From Mortierella hygrophila (lineage: Eukaryota; Mortierellomycota; Mortierellomycetes; Mortierellales; Mortierellaceae), in the NCBI GenBank assembly GCA_015680625.1, contig JAAAXW010000101.1, forward strand, positions 62,001-126,000: a stretch of DNA of 64,000 nt, in the 5' to 3' direction. The translations under genes were made by a program, and so were the position numbers. Positions 1 to 11,700 of this stretch are shown one piece after another (position 1 is the first letter of the stretch; each line of letters opens with the position of its first letter). The notes beneath the pieces were generated by a model. That model had not been told where the DNA came from. It was given only the letters and a program-made list of their open reading frames with translations, and did no database searches.

Positions 1-1481
1 CGAGTGGAGGAGTGCTATCACAACAACAAAGAACTGTGTGCATCCCGATATCCTGGTAGACCGCATGGCTGATTGTTGTATGTGGGAGTTTGGTTGGAAT
101 TGCAGAGAGGTGGAAAGAATAAGAATGCGGGTCAATGGTTGTGGATCAGGTGGACGTTGGTTATATCGGTTGTTGAAGTAAAAAAGCGGTAGAAGGTTCA
201 GAGGATGATGAGTGGCAGTTTCATACTCTGTCGGCGTCCACAGCTGAAATATAAGGCGGATGGGTTGCCGTCTGCTACTGCTTTGCCTGCAGGAAGGGTG
301 TGTGTACAGGAGAGAAGAGGGATAGATGAGTATGATGAAGGGGTGAAAGGGAAGAAGAGGAGGTGAGATGGGCTCTTGATGACTTAGCAAAGCCGATCGA
401 AGAGCAGGCGGGGTTTGTGCGGGTTATGGAAGAAGTGGCGACCCGTTGTTGTTGTTGTTGTTGTTGTTTTGGCGGTTGTGACACAGTGGAATCACGGGTG
501 ATGGAGAGGATATATGAGGTATTCAAGTGGTGACATTCACTGTAAGAAAGGAGAAGAGTGGAGGAGTAGTGGTCATACAAAACAGGGAGCAGGTAGGGAA
601 AGGAGGATATGGGAGGGAGGAAGGAGGAAAGAGGACAGAGGAAAGAGGTAGTGGGAGGCACACGCTTTCGAGTGGTGATGGTAAAGAGAGGGAGGAAAAG
701 AGACAAACGAAAAGGAAAAGAATTAAAGGTGGATGTGGAGAAAGAAGGTGATAGCGGCGAAATTGGATGGTTGTTGGCAACACAGATGCCCTCACAGGGT
801 GACAAAGGAAAGAAAAGGTAGAGCTGGAAGAAAGGAATGCGATAAAAACAGGCCTCCCTCTCTGCCCTAAAAATACAACAGCGACGAAGGATTCTAATCT
901 GATGCGCGAAAGCAATAATAAGAGATCTGACGGCAGCCTAAATGGCGGCAAAGAGGTGGTTGCCTTCTTGGAACAGAAAGGAACAAGGAAAAAGAAAAAG
1001 AAAAGAAAAAAGAAAAAAGGTGAGAGCGAGCGCTAATAAGAGAGGAAGAGAGGCGAGAGAGAGAGCGAGAAAGAGAGAGGTTAAAGAAGGAAAATACAAA
1101 CTAGAAAGACTATAAGGACACGAGAGTGAAAGAGAAGAGGACGATTGAAGGACACAGACAATTTCATAAAGTGTAAAAAAAGGGAGTCGTCTGTGCCATT
1201 TGAATGGCGACAATGAGCACTTCTCCGTTGTTCTATCGATTAAAAGGAGAAAAAGTAAGGAGACGGAAGGACGTCCTAGCAAAATCTGGGAGCAGAATAA
1301 TGTCAATTATGGAATGAGTGTTGTTGTGAAAAACAAGGGTCCGGCACCTACCGGATATTAACAGTCATGCACTCCTATACCACCGACAACAAATGGCATG
1401 GTCAAATAAGGATTGACAATGCATGGTTGAACTCCATCATATGCTGGGAAGGATAGGAGTACGGGGGTGTCTCCTACATAC

Positions 1482-1556
<75 letters not shown>

Positions 1557-2742
1557 GCGTACCGGGATAGATTTGGGCAGATGGCCATCCAAGGAGACTC
1601 TTTTCCCCACCAATCGCCAGCACCAAAGTTTTGAAGTCATGCCTGCCAATCAGTCAATTCCTTGACCAAATAGCCATGCCACGAGTTGAGGAGAATGGTG
1701 TCTTTTATTGTTTTGTTTAGCTTGGAGGAACATTAAGAATGTCGTGTCTCCTTGTGAGCCCAATGTGAAAAGAGGATATAACAATACACGGAAACGGTGA
1801 ACAGGAAGAAACACATAACACGAAGGGGAAAGCAAGGAGATGTTGAAGCGAGGAAGAAAAGGGAGAAGGGGAAGGTGAATGTAAGAGGAGGCTCAAGATA
1901 CTCCCTGAATGTTGATACTACCGAGACTCCATTTGGACAGGACTTGGGAGTGCGATGGAAATAGGGAGAGAGAATAATAATCAAACAAGAAGAGAAAGAA
2001 GAAGGAGGATCTTCAAACGAGGGGTGGACATCTGTATGAACATGTATGGTTACCCGGCAACAACATCCTATCCGTTGGATCTGATGAACACGTACTTGTT
2101 CTTCAAAAGTCGCGTTTGTCTCTTTCCCTGACTTGATCGGCCAATCACAACGCGTCACTTAGACAACCTTCAGTAATCAAATGAGTGGATGCAGCTGAGA
2201 GCGCGAGGAGCATCACCTGTTTGCAAGGTAGAGGCAGCGCTTCAGAAACGGGCGGTAGGGATTTGGTCTGTTCCCCCACCCAGGGGCAGTGGCAAAATGC
2301 AACAAACAGACTATTAATGATGATTTCATACTAAGGGACAGGAGAGTCGCCACTGTTGATCCCAAATTACCCATAAATAGGGCAAACCACTGTCTCTTAC
2401 ATCTTTTCCTTCTCTTCCTCCCTCCCTTCCTTCTCTTACTTACATCACCACCATTCTGATTCCACTTTTGGACACATTCAGTCATTCTCCTTCTCTTTGT
2501 CCTTTTGCATTCGCCTAACAGATCCCTATTGCTTGTTGCTCATCGACTCAAACAAGTCCGTCATATGGTACACACAAAATCGTACCACCACAGCAACAAT
2601 CTTTTTCTTTCTCTCTGAGTGTGTGCTCCCACGCCACCCTTTTTTATACACTCGACGGACACGCATACAACCAAAACACCAGCAAGCGAACAACTCCACT
2701 GTCCCCCCTTTGCACTCGCTTAAGAGTCTCGATAACAGCAAC
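1..2742. other. Non-coding left flank
   Basis: No convincing gene is seen here. The first ~1.3 kb is strongly purine-rich on the + strand, so it is pyrimidine-rich on the - strand. Elsewhere in this window that composition marks the promoter and leader of a gene, so a minus-strand gene probably starts just left of the window (inference). From about 2390 to 2740 the + strand becomes pyrimidine-rich, which fits the leader of the next gene. A CTGT microsatellite lies inside and is listed separately. Open frames in this stretch are low-complexity and look like noise. Confidence 0.5.
1483..1557. repeat. (CTGT)n microsatellite
   Basis: About 75 bases of uninterrupted CTGT units, roughly 18 to 19 copies, between a minus-strand promoter-like region and the leader of the gene at 2743. 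It is open in several frames as an artificial Cys-Leu-Ser-Val or Thr-Asp-Arg-Gln repeat, which should not be read as protein. A much shorter CTGT run lies at about 17677-17696, just upstream of the ATP4 start. Confidence 0.95.
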
Positions 2743-4821
2743 ATGGGCCTCTTACGAGACATGACGTCGGGAGGTCATGGCCCACCCGTCATCTACCTGA
2801 CCACCTCAAGAACCGATCCACTCTCGCCCCTCTCTTCCTTACCTAACAACAATAGTAGTAGCAGTAGCAGCAGCCAAAATAGCCAACAGCAACACCAACC
2901 GTCATCCTCTTCACCATCGATGCCTCAGCAGGAAGACACAGTTATCGACCCGGTACAAGCACAGGGAAGCAAGAAAAAGAAAAAGAACAAGAAAAAGAAG
3001 AAAAAGGCGATTGCTTCGACTGACCCCTCCTTCGCTCCTGATGAATCAACTGCGCCACCAGCAACTCCTTCCGCCATTATCGAACAGGAAGAAATGCTGA
3101 ACAAGGAGTCTCTGGATTGGCTTGACGGTGTCGTTCAAAGTGACACCAAGCCCGCCGGTAAGAAGTCCAAATCGAAGAAAAAGGCGACTGCTGCAGTAGC
3201 AACAGCGGAGGCTTCCGCAAACGTGGCAACTGGACAACCTTTCGAACAGGCAGGATTCAAGGCCTCTCAGGCGCATTTCGACGACGAACGAAATTATGTA
3301 GCGCAAGTGCCCGTCAATGTTGGCGATAGCTTGGAGCCTTCCCACAACGAGTATGATATCCACGGCAGGCAGGTGCTGTATGCGGTTGCGGCTTCTGGCA
3401 ACGACGACTTGAGCTTCTTGAACAACGATTTTATGAACACCGCGACGAGCAACTGGGCGGACGACATTGACGAGTACGAGCAGAACCACATTCCACCTAA
3501 CTCTATTGCGACCGCTGCCCCACCTGCCACTTCGGCGGCGTCTTTGAGCACATCCGCGCAACAAACCCCTTGGAAAGATTCAGCTCCAAGAAATCTTGTG
3601 TATAAAGGACCGATCGTCACTCAAGTTGGCACAGCCCAATCTCAGGATGCCCGCTTTTCAAGCGCGCCGGATACCAGAAGGAGCTACGGTCATTGGGAGC
3701 CAGCACCTCAATCCTTCCAAGCGCAACCTGGGCACGATTTTTCCGAGCAACACTCCGACTATCGCCAACGACCTTACGGAAAATACTCTGCGCGATCGGC
3801 TGATTATCACCAGCCATCTCCTTCCAAACATCAACCTGGCATGGCACATCGTCCTCTGATGAGTGAACCGCCCGCGCACCCTCATCAGCGCCCGATGTCT
3901 GGCCGCCCACCCTTCCAACATCAGACCTACTATTCGGGTCAACCTCAAGGTCAGCAATCGCATTTCGAGCGAACCATGGGTCCTCCACGCCCTCAACCTG
4001 CCAGTCAGCAGCAGAAACACCAACAGCAGCGCCAACAACAGCACCAACAACAGCACCAGCTCCATCTGGCATCTCCTAGCCCTGCTTTTGGTTTTACTCA
4101 AGCCCAAGCCTCTCTGATGCAGTCTAAAGCAGGCGACAAGGCAGGCAAAGCAAACAGCAATGCTGATAACGCGTGGCAGTCAATTATTACCACCAAACCG
4201 AAAAACGCGTCGCATTTATCAACCAAGCCAGCCTGGGTATCTCGTCAAGGATCACACGATGATCAAGGACCTGCTGAGTCGAAACACAAGCCAGGAGTCG
4301 AGAGGAACAAGAATGCCACCACTAGCGCCGCTTTGGCCGCATCTTTGCAGATTTCAGGAGAACCCAAGAACAAGCGCGCAACAGGACCTGGAATGGATAC
4401 GACGACCTTACCTCAGCCTCCGTCCCATGCGTCCCAGAAGAATAAGCACAAGAAACAGGAGCAACGTCGTTCCTTTTCACTCTCAACCCAATCCCAGGAG
4501 AAGTCTCAGTCGTTGACGCCGATGCAGATGAAATTTCAAGCGCATGTTGAACCTCCGGACCAACAGCTCCTAGCGGAATCGGATTCGGAACAATTGCAAC
4601 ACTTACAGCACTTGCTGTTTTACGATGCACTGCCACCACTCGAGGGCGTCAAGGACTTTGAGCTGCCTTGGCTGGCGAGCTCGAAGCCCAAGTCTGGTCC
4701 TGAGCCATGGGCGGATCGCAACAAAGTGATCGAGTTCTTTTCGAAGCGATGGGTGGAGGCGAGGATGAGCTCTGGAGGACAAGGTCCCGATGCTGCAGTT
4801 GTCTACTACTCCTCCCCCTGA
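2743..4821 (+). CDS. Low-complexity Lys/Gln-rich protein of unknown function
   Basis: A single open frame of 692 residues. The ATG at 2743 (context AACATGG) is the first in-frame ATG; the frame is open upstream, but only in pyrimidine-rich leader sequence. The N-terminal part has Ser/Asn and Gln runs, then a lysine block (KKKKKNKKKKKK) near residue 80 that could act as a nuclear or nucleolar signal or an RNA-binding patch. The middle is rich in Gln, His and Pro. A short acidic piece (NWADDIDEYE) and the C-terminal ~85 residues, with ELPWLA and FFSKRWVEARMS, are the only parts of ordinary composition and are the likely conserved core. I recognise no domain. The protein is probably largely disordered. 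The coding call is firm, but the function is unknown. Confidence 0.75.
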   Translation: MGLLRDMTSGGHGPPVIYLTTSRTDPLSPLSSLPNNNSSSSSSSQNSQQQHQPSSSSPSMPQQEDTVIDPVQAQGSKKKKKNKKKKKKAIASTDPSFAPDESTAPPATPSAIIEQEEMLNKESLDWLDGVVQSDTKPAGKKSKSKKKATAAVATAEASANVATGQPFEQAGFKASQAHFDDERNYVAQVPVNVGDSLEPSHNEYDIHGRQVLYAVAASGNDDLSFLNNDFMNTATSNWADDIDEYEQNHIPPNSIATAAPPATSAASLSTSAQQTPWKDSAPRNLVYKGPIVTQVGTAQSQDARFSSAPDTRRSYGHWEPAPQSFQAQPGHDFSEQHSDYRQRPYGKYSARSADYHQPSPSKHQPGMAHRPLMSEPPAHPHQRPMSGRPPFQHQTYYSGQPQGQQSHFERTMGPPRPQPASQQQKHQQQRQQQHQQQHQLHLASPSPAFGFTQAQASLMQSKAGDKAGKANSNADNAWQSIITTKPKNASHLSTKPAWVSRQGSHDDQGPAESKHKPGVERNKNATTSAALAASLQISGEPKNKRATGPGMDTTTLPQPPSHASQKNKHKKQEQRRSFSLSTQSQEKSQSLTPMQMKFQAHVEPPDQQLLAESDSEQLQHLQHLLFYDALPPLEGVKDFELPWLASSKPKSGPEPWADRNKVIEFFSKRWVEARMSSGGQGPDAAVVYYSSP

Positions 4822-5076
4822 ATATCTCTTTCGTGGGCGTCATTTTGAGAACTGCCTATCTCTCTCCTATACGCAATGCACTTGCACTTCTCTGTACTTG
4901 CTGTCCTGCTTTAATGCGCCTTCCCTTTCTCTTTCGCTTACTATTCCAGGCAGTTTCGCAATAAAAAACAAAAGAACCCTCTGATTTGTACAATAATATG
5001 TCCATTTATTTGTCGGTGTTGTTTTTTGAGTGTTGGATGGTGAATACGGCGAATGGTTGGGTTGGTTGGTATGTTT

Positions 5077-5928
5077 TTACACGTTCTTGTCGTCGGACAA
5101 GCCCTCACGAGCAGCCTTGCGGGCAAGACGCTCCTGCTTCAGACGCTCGACCTCGTACAACAGTTCCTTCTTATCAATTCCAGTACGCGTCTATTCGTTG
5201 TTGTAATCCAATTTAAAGAAGGTTGCGTGAGGTGATGATGGAGGTCAAGTATTGTGTGCCAACGATGATTGATACTCTATGGGTAAACTTGAATGACAAA
5301 AGTACTTACGTTCACGACTTCGGCAGCTGGCCAGAACTTTGACTGTGAAAGGAAACATAATTCGAATGTAAATTATTCGTCGTTAGTGATTCATGCACGC
5401 AGGCTTGTGTATTATCCGCGTTCGGAGAGAATGGGAAAGTGCTGAAAAAGACAGAGACTTACGTTACGGACGTGCTTGTCGTAGAACTCGGGTGCACCTA
5501 GATTTGAGGTTTTTTTTTTTTTTTTTTGGATATGGTTCATTGTTAGCAATGCTGCAGGTGACCGGAAAAGCTGCTCGGAACTTTTTTTTCTCGCGACGAA
5601 GGACCAAAAAAAAACGCGGAGCAAGGTGTGAGAGTAGAGGGGGGACTTACCAAAGTACACCATGAACATGACGGGTGTGAAGATGTAGACTCCGAACTGG
5701 AGACAGGGAAGTGAGGGCGAAGAAAACGGTTAATGGGAACGCCAAGTACAACACCGTGAGCCGTGAAGAGAACCCGGGAATCGTAAAAGAGAATGCAATG
5801 TGTTAGCCCCGACCATGGAAGGAGGTGAATTAAGTCTGCTTTAGTTTTGTCGAAAGTTCCTGGGCATGAGTAGTATAGTGTGGCGGTGAAGAACGTGCCT
5901 TGAAGACTTCGAGTTTAGGACCGGCCAT
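5077..5928 (-). CDS. PET100: Cytochrome c oxidase assembly factor PET100
   Basis: A five-exon gene: 5899-5928, 5651-5696, 5463-5497, 5310-5342 and 5077-5190, giving 85 residues. The N-terminus MAGPKLEVFKFGVYIFTPV matches the PET100 pattern of a short start, LE-x-F and then one membrane segment. It is followed by a charged coiled stretch (ELLYEVERLKQERLARKAAR) and a short tail. PET100 is a small mitochondrial inner-membrane protein that assembles complex IV (known for the family). All phases balance. Intron 1 (5697-5898) begins with GC (AAG|GCACGT) instead of GT, because the nearby GT would break the frame. The gene is divergent from the Cys-rich gene at 6693. Confidence 0.9.
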
Positions 5929-6692
5929 GGTTAAGAACGTTGATTGAAAGAAAGGTGAGAAGGAGTGTAACGGGGCTTGTGTTTCCCAGGACAATACTTT
6001 ACGTCTCTTTTGCTTCTCCGCCGAAGCGCAAACAGTAAAGGAGACCCGAGACTCTCCCTCGTGACTGCGACCTTCTTTCTCAATCTACAAATTGCATAGG
6101 AGAGTGCTGCGTTCAGCCTCGGGTTTGACACGAAAGTGACCCCTGTTTCTCGCGTGAGGGGGGATGGACACTATTGATCGTTTATCTTCCATTTCTTCAA
6201 TTGCCACCGCATCCAAGTCTGTTGAAGCAACGCGACAAGGTACTACAGCAACCGGAATGAATAAACAGGTACTGTACTCTAATGTTTGACACATATGCCG
6301 TTGTTGTTCTACTATCTCGCCTGTCGACTCCAATGTCATCAGCTTGCATCATCAACACAAACAAACAACAAGCTAAGCAAGCACTCAGCATTTCCTCTTA
6401 CCTCTCCTTCTGCACTTTCTTCTTTTTCCAGCCTTAAGTCGATCCATACCAAAGGTTCGTGCTTCAAGCCAGTACCGAGCATGCGTTCGAAAAAAAATGG
6501 GTGGCAACTGCACCCCCTCCTTCCCTTCATCCCCAACCACACATCCATTTTGAAATAAATTGAGCACTTTTCATCCGTTCGCCTCTTTCTTCTCTACTAT
6601 CGTCTTTGACTTTGTCCTTTAACTCCCATACCACCACCCTCCACTCCTCACCCTTCATCACACTCACCGAAAAGGGAACCTCAATCAACAAA
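5929..6692. promoter_or_regulatory. Divergent intergenic region PET100 / Cys-rich gene
   Basis: About 760 bases between two divergent starts. The right ~250 bases are pyrimidine-rich on the + strand, typical of leaders in this window. I see no gene or clear motif and infer only that both promoters lie here. Confidence 0.5.
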
Positions 6693-7505
6693 ATGTCCCT
6701 TTACGATGCCTGCAACTTCCCCTGGGTCGACACCGTCGTCAACGCCTATGCCTCAAACAGCTCTCACATATACTCCGACACCCGCCTCTTTGACTGCTGC
6801 ACCTCTCCAGGGGTATGTCCTTCCGACTACACTGGCAAATGTCCCTACGGCTATCTCGATTGCACCATCGGCAACTCCAAATACGTGTGCAACTTCAACG
6901 ACTACTCCTCCGCAACCTCCCGGACCTGTTACCAAGAGGGCTCCCTAACCGTTACCCGCGACAAACCCTGTTGCCCAAGTATGCTGGGCTCATTCCTGCA
7001 GAAGCAGACTTGTCTGGAGGGGACCGGCAGTTCCTTTGACGATTGGGTCTGTTGTCCTAGCGGACCCACGACTTGTCAGTTCGTGATGGGTTGTATTGGC
7101 TACCAAGGATTCAATGGGCATTTGGGGCTGAAGTATGCCGTTTATTCGGGGTATGTCTCTGGGCTAAGCTCGACAGGGTCGTCGTACTGTGTGGAGGAGG
7201 TCAGCTTGGGCGCCGCAAAGAGTTCCAATTGTTATACCGTTGGACAGACGGGTTGTAGCCTTGGAGGGGTCGCACCACCTGTGACCAACATTACCACGAC
7301 GACGACCGTTGCGACGTCTCCCGTTCTTCCGACGACCGGGGCAACGACCCCCACGGGGGGTTCTGGAACTGGACCTGCTGTTGTCTCCCCCACCAACAAG
7401 GGGTCGAGTGGAAACACTGTTCATTATGGTGGCGGTTGGACTGTCAAGAAAGCGGCGCTTTTGTTGTTTGTCCCCTTGATTCTCCAGCACGCTTTGTCTA
7501 GATAA
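6693..7505 (+). CDS. Cys-rich protein with hydrophobic C-terminal tail
   Basis: An intronless frame of 270 residues from the first in-frame ATG. The first ~170 residues hold many cysteines, including CC pairs (LFDCCTSPG, KPCCPS, WVCCPSG) and spaced single Cys, suggesting a disulfide-rich extracellular fold. A Ser/Thr/Gly-rich linker with a run of threonines follows, then a hydrophobic end (AALLLFVPLILQHALSR). The layout of Cys domain, Thr-rich stalk and hydrophobic tail resembles GPI-anchored fungal cell-surface proteins. However, no N-terminal signal peptide is visible at this start, so either an upstream exon is missing from my model or the tail is a plain membrane anchor. A broken copy lies ~1.4 kb downstream. 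I cannot name the function. Confidence 0.75.
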   Translation: MSLYDACNFPWVDTVVNAYASNSSHIYSDTRLFDCCTSPGVCPSDYTGKCPYGYLDCTIGNSKYVCNFNDYSSATSRTCYQEGSLTVTRDKPCCPSMLGSFLQKQTCLEGTGSSFDDWVCCPSGPTTCQFVMGCIGYQGFNGHLGLKYAVYSGYVSGLSSTGSSYCVEEVSLGAAKSSNCYTVGQTGCSLGGVAPPVTNITTTTTVATSPVLPTTGATTPTGGSGTGPAVVSPTNKGSSGNTVHYGGGWTVKKAALLLFVPLILQHALSR

Positions 7506-8079
7506 ATTCCCTTGCTCTCACCCAAAAGTAAAAAAAAAGGGGAACAAAGAAGGTTTCGACCCTTTGGCTTGACCGTTGTACAGAAGTGATCAACAGAGAG
7601 AGGAGTACTTTTAATATTCCACGTTGTCTTCTCTCTGCGATGTCCTTTGTCCCTTTTGTTATTCGCCTCGTCCTTTTTTCTATGTAGCGGAGGAACAGAT
7701 TACTAGAGCAAGGATGGCGCTCATGAAGCATAACGACATGTCGTCTAACAGATACATGTGCACAAGCTTATTTGTCATAGTGCCAAAGTACCTACCTTTA
7801 TGAGAAGAGGCCTTACCTGGAATGACCAACAGATCCGGTTCTTTGAATTTGAACCCCTTGTCCCACTTTTTCGGTCGCGCCCGAGATTTGGGCACAAAAG
7901 GCATCCTTGACTCAGCATCCTATATATACCCCTCATCCCTCGTCTAGAATAACAAACAATCTGCCAGAACAAAAAAACGTCGCGAGCAACTCCTCCCTCC
8001 TTCCCAAACGAACGAAAAAAAAAACACACCATCCTACTCCCTTCCTCCCTCCTACTCTTCCATCCACGCTCAAACACCC
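7506..8079. other. Intergenic stretch between Cys-rich gene and its broken copy
   Basis: No gene seen. A TATATATA run at about 7920-7928, followed by a pyrimidine-rich stretch to ~8060, looks like the old promoter and leader of the broken copy downstream. Confidence 0.4.
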
Positions 8080-8480
8080 TTCCAAGATACATCTAATCCC
8101 AGATCGCAGCCTGGTATGGATAAACACCCTCGCCAACACCTTTGCGATCACCAGCTCCGCTTCCCTCCCTCTCCCTGCAATCATAGGAGGCGCAGAAAAG
8201 TCAAAGTTCTTCCAATGCTGCGACGCCCCTGGACAATGCTGATGACGACAAGGATCCTCTCTAGTCCTGCAACGTCTTTGGGACCCTCATGTGTACAATC
8301 GGAAACTCTCAGTATCACTGTCAGTTTACTCGATTCACTACCTTATGTTATCTCACTACCACCACCACCACCACCACCACCACCACCACCACCGACACCA
8401 CCACCACCACCATCGAACCTGCCGTCGAGGACGACATATCGGCGAGGAACGTGTCAAGAGCATCTGAATGAGCAAAGGAA
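8080..8480 (+). pseudogene. Broken paralogue of the Cys-rich gene at 6693
   Basis: Two blocks in different frames resemble the neighbouring Cys-rich protein. The first (about 8111-8242) reads VWINTLANTFA then FFQCCDAPGQC, matching PWVDTVVNAYA and LFDCCTSPGVC. It runs straight into two stop codons (TGATGA). The second (from about 8271) reads CTIGNSQYHCQF, matching CTIGNSKYVCNF, and then passes into a long threonine run encoded by ACC repeats. The spacer between the blocks is 28 bases against 21 in the intact copy, so there is a net frameshift. No GT donor suits an intron that would remove the stops. I read it as a decayed tandem duplicate. Confidence 0.7.
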
Positions 8481-8765
8481 GATAATCCTACTTCCACTAC
8501 ACGCTGCAGCTCAATCTCCAACCTCCAAAGAAAAAATCACGAAAGAATAACATATAACACAATCAACCTCGTCAACGGTCAAGCCCAAAACACCTTTCAA
8601 CGCTGACAACTCTATCGGCGCTTGAAATGCGCGCGTGTAGGGTCTTATTTAATTGTAGTTTATGATCTACTAATATTCTTTAGTTATGCATATACCTGTT
8701 TTCAAGAAACAGTGCCTAAAATTTTTGTTGGTTTTCAAAAACCCAATTCGAGTAGGCACTCAAAT

Positions 8766-11700
8766 CTAGTTTGAGTATGCGGGTGGGAGGGTTGCTGGGG
8801 CGGGAGCAGAAGCAGCAGCTGGAGCAGCAGCAGAAGCAGCAGCAGCAGAAGCAGCAGCAGCAGAAGCAGCAGCAGCAGAAGCAGCAGCAGAAGCAGTAGC
8901 TGGAGTTGCAGCTGGAGCAGCAGCAGAAGCAGAAGCAGCAGCAGCAGAGTCGCCGCCCTTGTTTCCACCACGGTTGCCGCCGCGGCCACGGCCACGACGG
9001 TTGTTGTTTCCACGCTCCTGGCCATTGTTGTTCGCTTTGCCATTGCCTCCTCCGTTCGAAGGTCCAGACTGACCCTGACCTTGAACTTGAGTCTGGGCTT
9101 GGTTCTGGTTCTGGTTGGCAGGTGTGGGGCGAGGCTGTCCCTGAGAGTGGCCACCTCGGTGACCACCACGGTTAGAGAATCCTGGAGGTCGCTGGTTGTT
9201 GTTGTGGCTGTTGCCGGCCTGAGGCTGGCCGTTGGCTGGTGGAGGGCGAGGATGGCGCTGAACTCCCTTCTGCCCTGGTGGTGACGATTGCCCATGTTGT
9301 TGCTGGATACGACCAGTATCCTGCCAGGCTGGTGGAGGAGCAGGTTGCTGCTGATGGCTCTGCTGCTGAGGTGGGGGTCTGGGAAGGAGATGCTCCAAGA
9401 GCGAGGCAGCCTGCGATCCAGCGGCAGGAAGGACGGGAGGCAAGGTTCCAAAGGACATGCCCTGAACTCCGTTGGGGCCACCAGGTCCACCAAGTTGATC
9501 CGGAGTCACGTTCTTGTGCAAGAGTCCAAGTAAGAGCGAAGAAATGTCTTCAGCGCCGGGCTTGTTGTTCTCAGAGTTGGGTCGGACCGCAATCTGGACA
9601 GGAGGTCTGGGACGGGCATGGAAGCCCAAACTTTGGTTTACGTTGGTAGGCTGCTCGCCGCGAGGGGCCTGGCCCAATGTTCTACCGCCTCCGTTGCTGT
9701 TTCCACCATGGTTGTTGTTATGGTTCTTGGGGTGATGAGGACCCTTCTTGGGCTTATCGGCGACGGGTGCAACTCCAAGAATATCCCAGCCTGGAGGTTT
9801 GTCGTCCATTGGGTTGTGCTGGTTGTTGTTCTTGGGAAGAATGTTAACAGGCTTGGGTCTGGGAGCTGCAGCTGCGGGTGCAGGAGTGGCTGGTGCCTTT
9901 TGATTGCACTGAGGGCTGGAGAGGTTCAAGATCGACTGAGGTCCAACCGTCATACCGCGGTACATCGAACAACGTCCGCTAAGATCCATGCCACTCATAA
10001 ACTTGTCGTCAAAGACGACCTCAACCTCCAAACGGTCTATGCCAACAACAGTTCCTTTGGCGCCAATGGGGACAGTACCCGAGTCCTGGACAAACACAAC
10101 GCGATCTCCAAGCTTGAAGGTCTGGTCAGGTAACAATGTCGCAGCGTGGCTTGGCTTGAGCATGGTATGGCGACCTAAGTTCTTGACAATGACGTGCTTC
10201 ATTCCCGACCTTGTCTCAACGTAATCATCCGCTGCCTTCTCCACCAACGCAATAGTGTCCTATGGTTTCAAGATATTAATGAGGGGGATCAATTAGACTC
10301 CCTTCGTTCACCACCCACATTCTCTGCCATAAATTTGATCACTTATGAATGCTCTAACTCACCTTGTCGAGTTGCTCGGCATCGAGATCGACGCGTTCAA
10401 AGTCCCTGACCTTGGACTTCTTAAGCCAGTCTTCGATTCGTTTGATCTTCTCGACACTGTCGCCGTTGGGGTACAGCTCCTCGGCAATGTAAAAGTCCGA
10501 ACGAGATCTCTTCTCCAGTCCGTCAAAGAACTCGGGGAACAGCTTCTTGTACTCCTGCAAAAGTGCGATTGCCTTCTGGCTGAACTCCCATCCACTGTCA
10601 GTCTTGCGGGTATAACCCAGAACCTTCTGCTTCTTGCCCTCAAACTTGAGGTTGAGGCCCAAGTTGATGCGACGATCGGTCGAGCGATAGACAACGTGGA
10701 GGGACGAGGTCAGCTTGCTGAGGATCAACGCGGAGATGCCAACCTTCTTGTTCACAACAAACGAAGGTTGATAAACTAATCCCGAGAGTGCTTCCCTAAC
10801 AATCTCATGTCCAAACGTTGGCTCTCCCTTGTGCTCGTTAGGGATCTATTATCAATAATCAACAATAACGTGACAAGTTAACAAGATATTCTATCGTGGT
10901 TGAAACGCAAATCCGAATAAAAAAATATTGGCCCAGAAACCGAATGCAACTTACAGCAACGCGGAGAGCAAGGGCATTGTCAGAGTGAGCAATGACTTGA
11001 GCAGGGCATCCGTAATGTCCATGACCCAAGAAAAAGACCTGGGAATCCAAAGGAAAGTCTTCGTTAAGAGGACGAGGAGGCTCCTCCTTGGTTCTGGTAT
11101 CGGGGTGACGGATAGTGTCGATGAGGGTCTGGACAGCAAACTCCTGCTCCTCCCCGGGCTTGCAAAAGTCCTTGACTAATGCTCCATTCATCTCCCGCCT
11201 GAGACCCTTCAACAGCAGGACCTGAGCTGTGAACTCAATGTCGCCAATGACCACACCGAATCGCTTGTTGTACATGGTCTCGATCCTATCGACGCGCTTG
11301 CGCCAGGTATCAAAGGTGTTGGTACGGTGGGGTGTCTTGATGACAACCTTGTTCTTGCCCTGAACCTGCAACTCGTATTTGAACATCTCGTCCGAAATCG
11401 ACGAAACAATACCCTCCTTCAAGAACGGCCAACCAACATAGACTCGCTTTCCGAGCTTTGACAATGCCAGTGCCTCGGGCTTGACATCCTCGAATCGGTT
11501 CACAATGTTGACAACCATTGTCTCGTTACGAGAAGGCGCCTGGAAGACCTGAATACCGTGGTAGCCGAGGTTGCCAGAGTGCTTGATAGTAGCCAAAGAG
11601 GGGAAACCAAAGAGCGCATCGGCTCCTTTGAATGCTCCTTCGCACAGACCCTTTCTCAACGAAGAGACGCCCTCAATGACGGGGAGATGAAAGACAGACC

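Noticed and set aside
1423..1665. Open frame made of Cys-Leu-Ser-Val repeats
   Set aside because: It is only the CTGT microsatellite read in frame; the tract is open in several frames on both strands.
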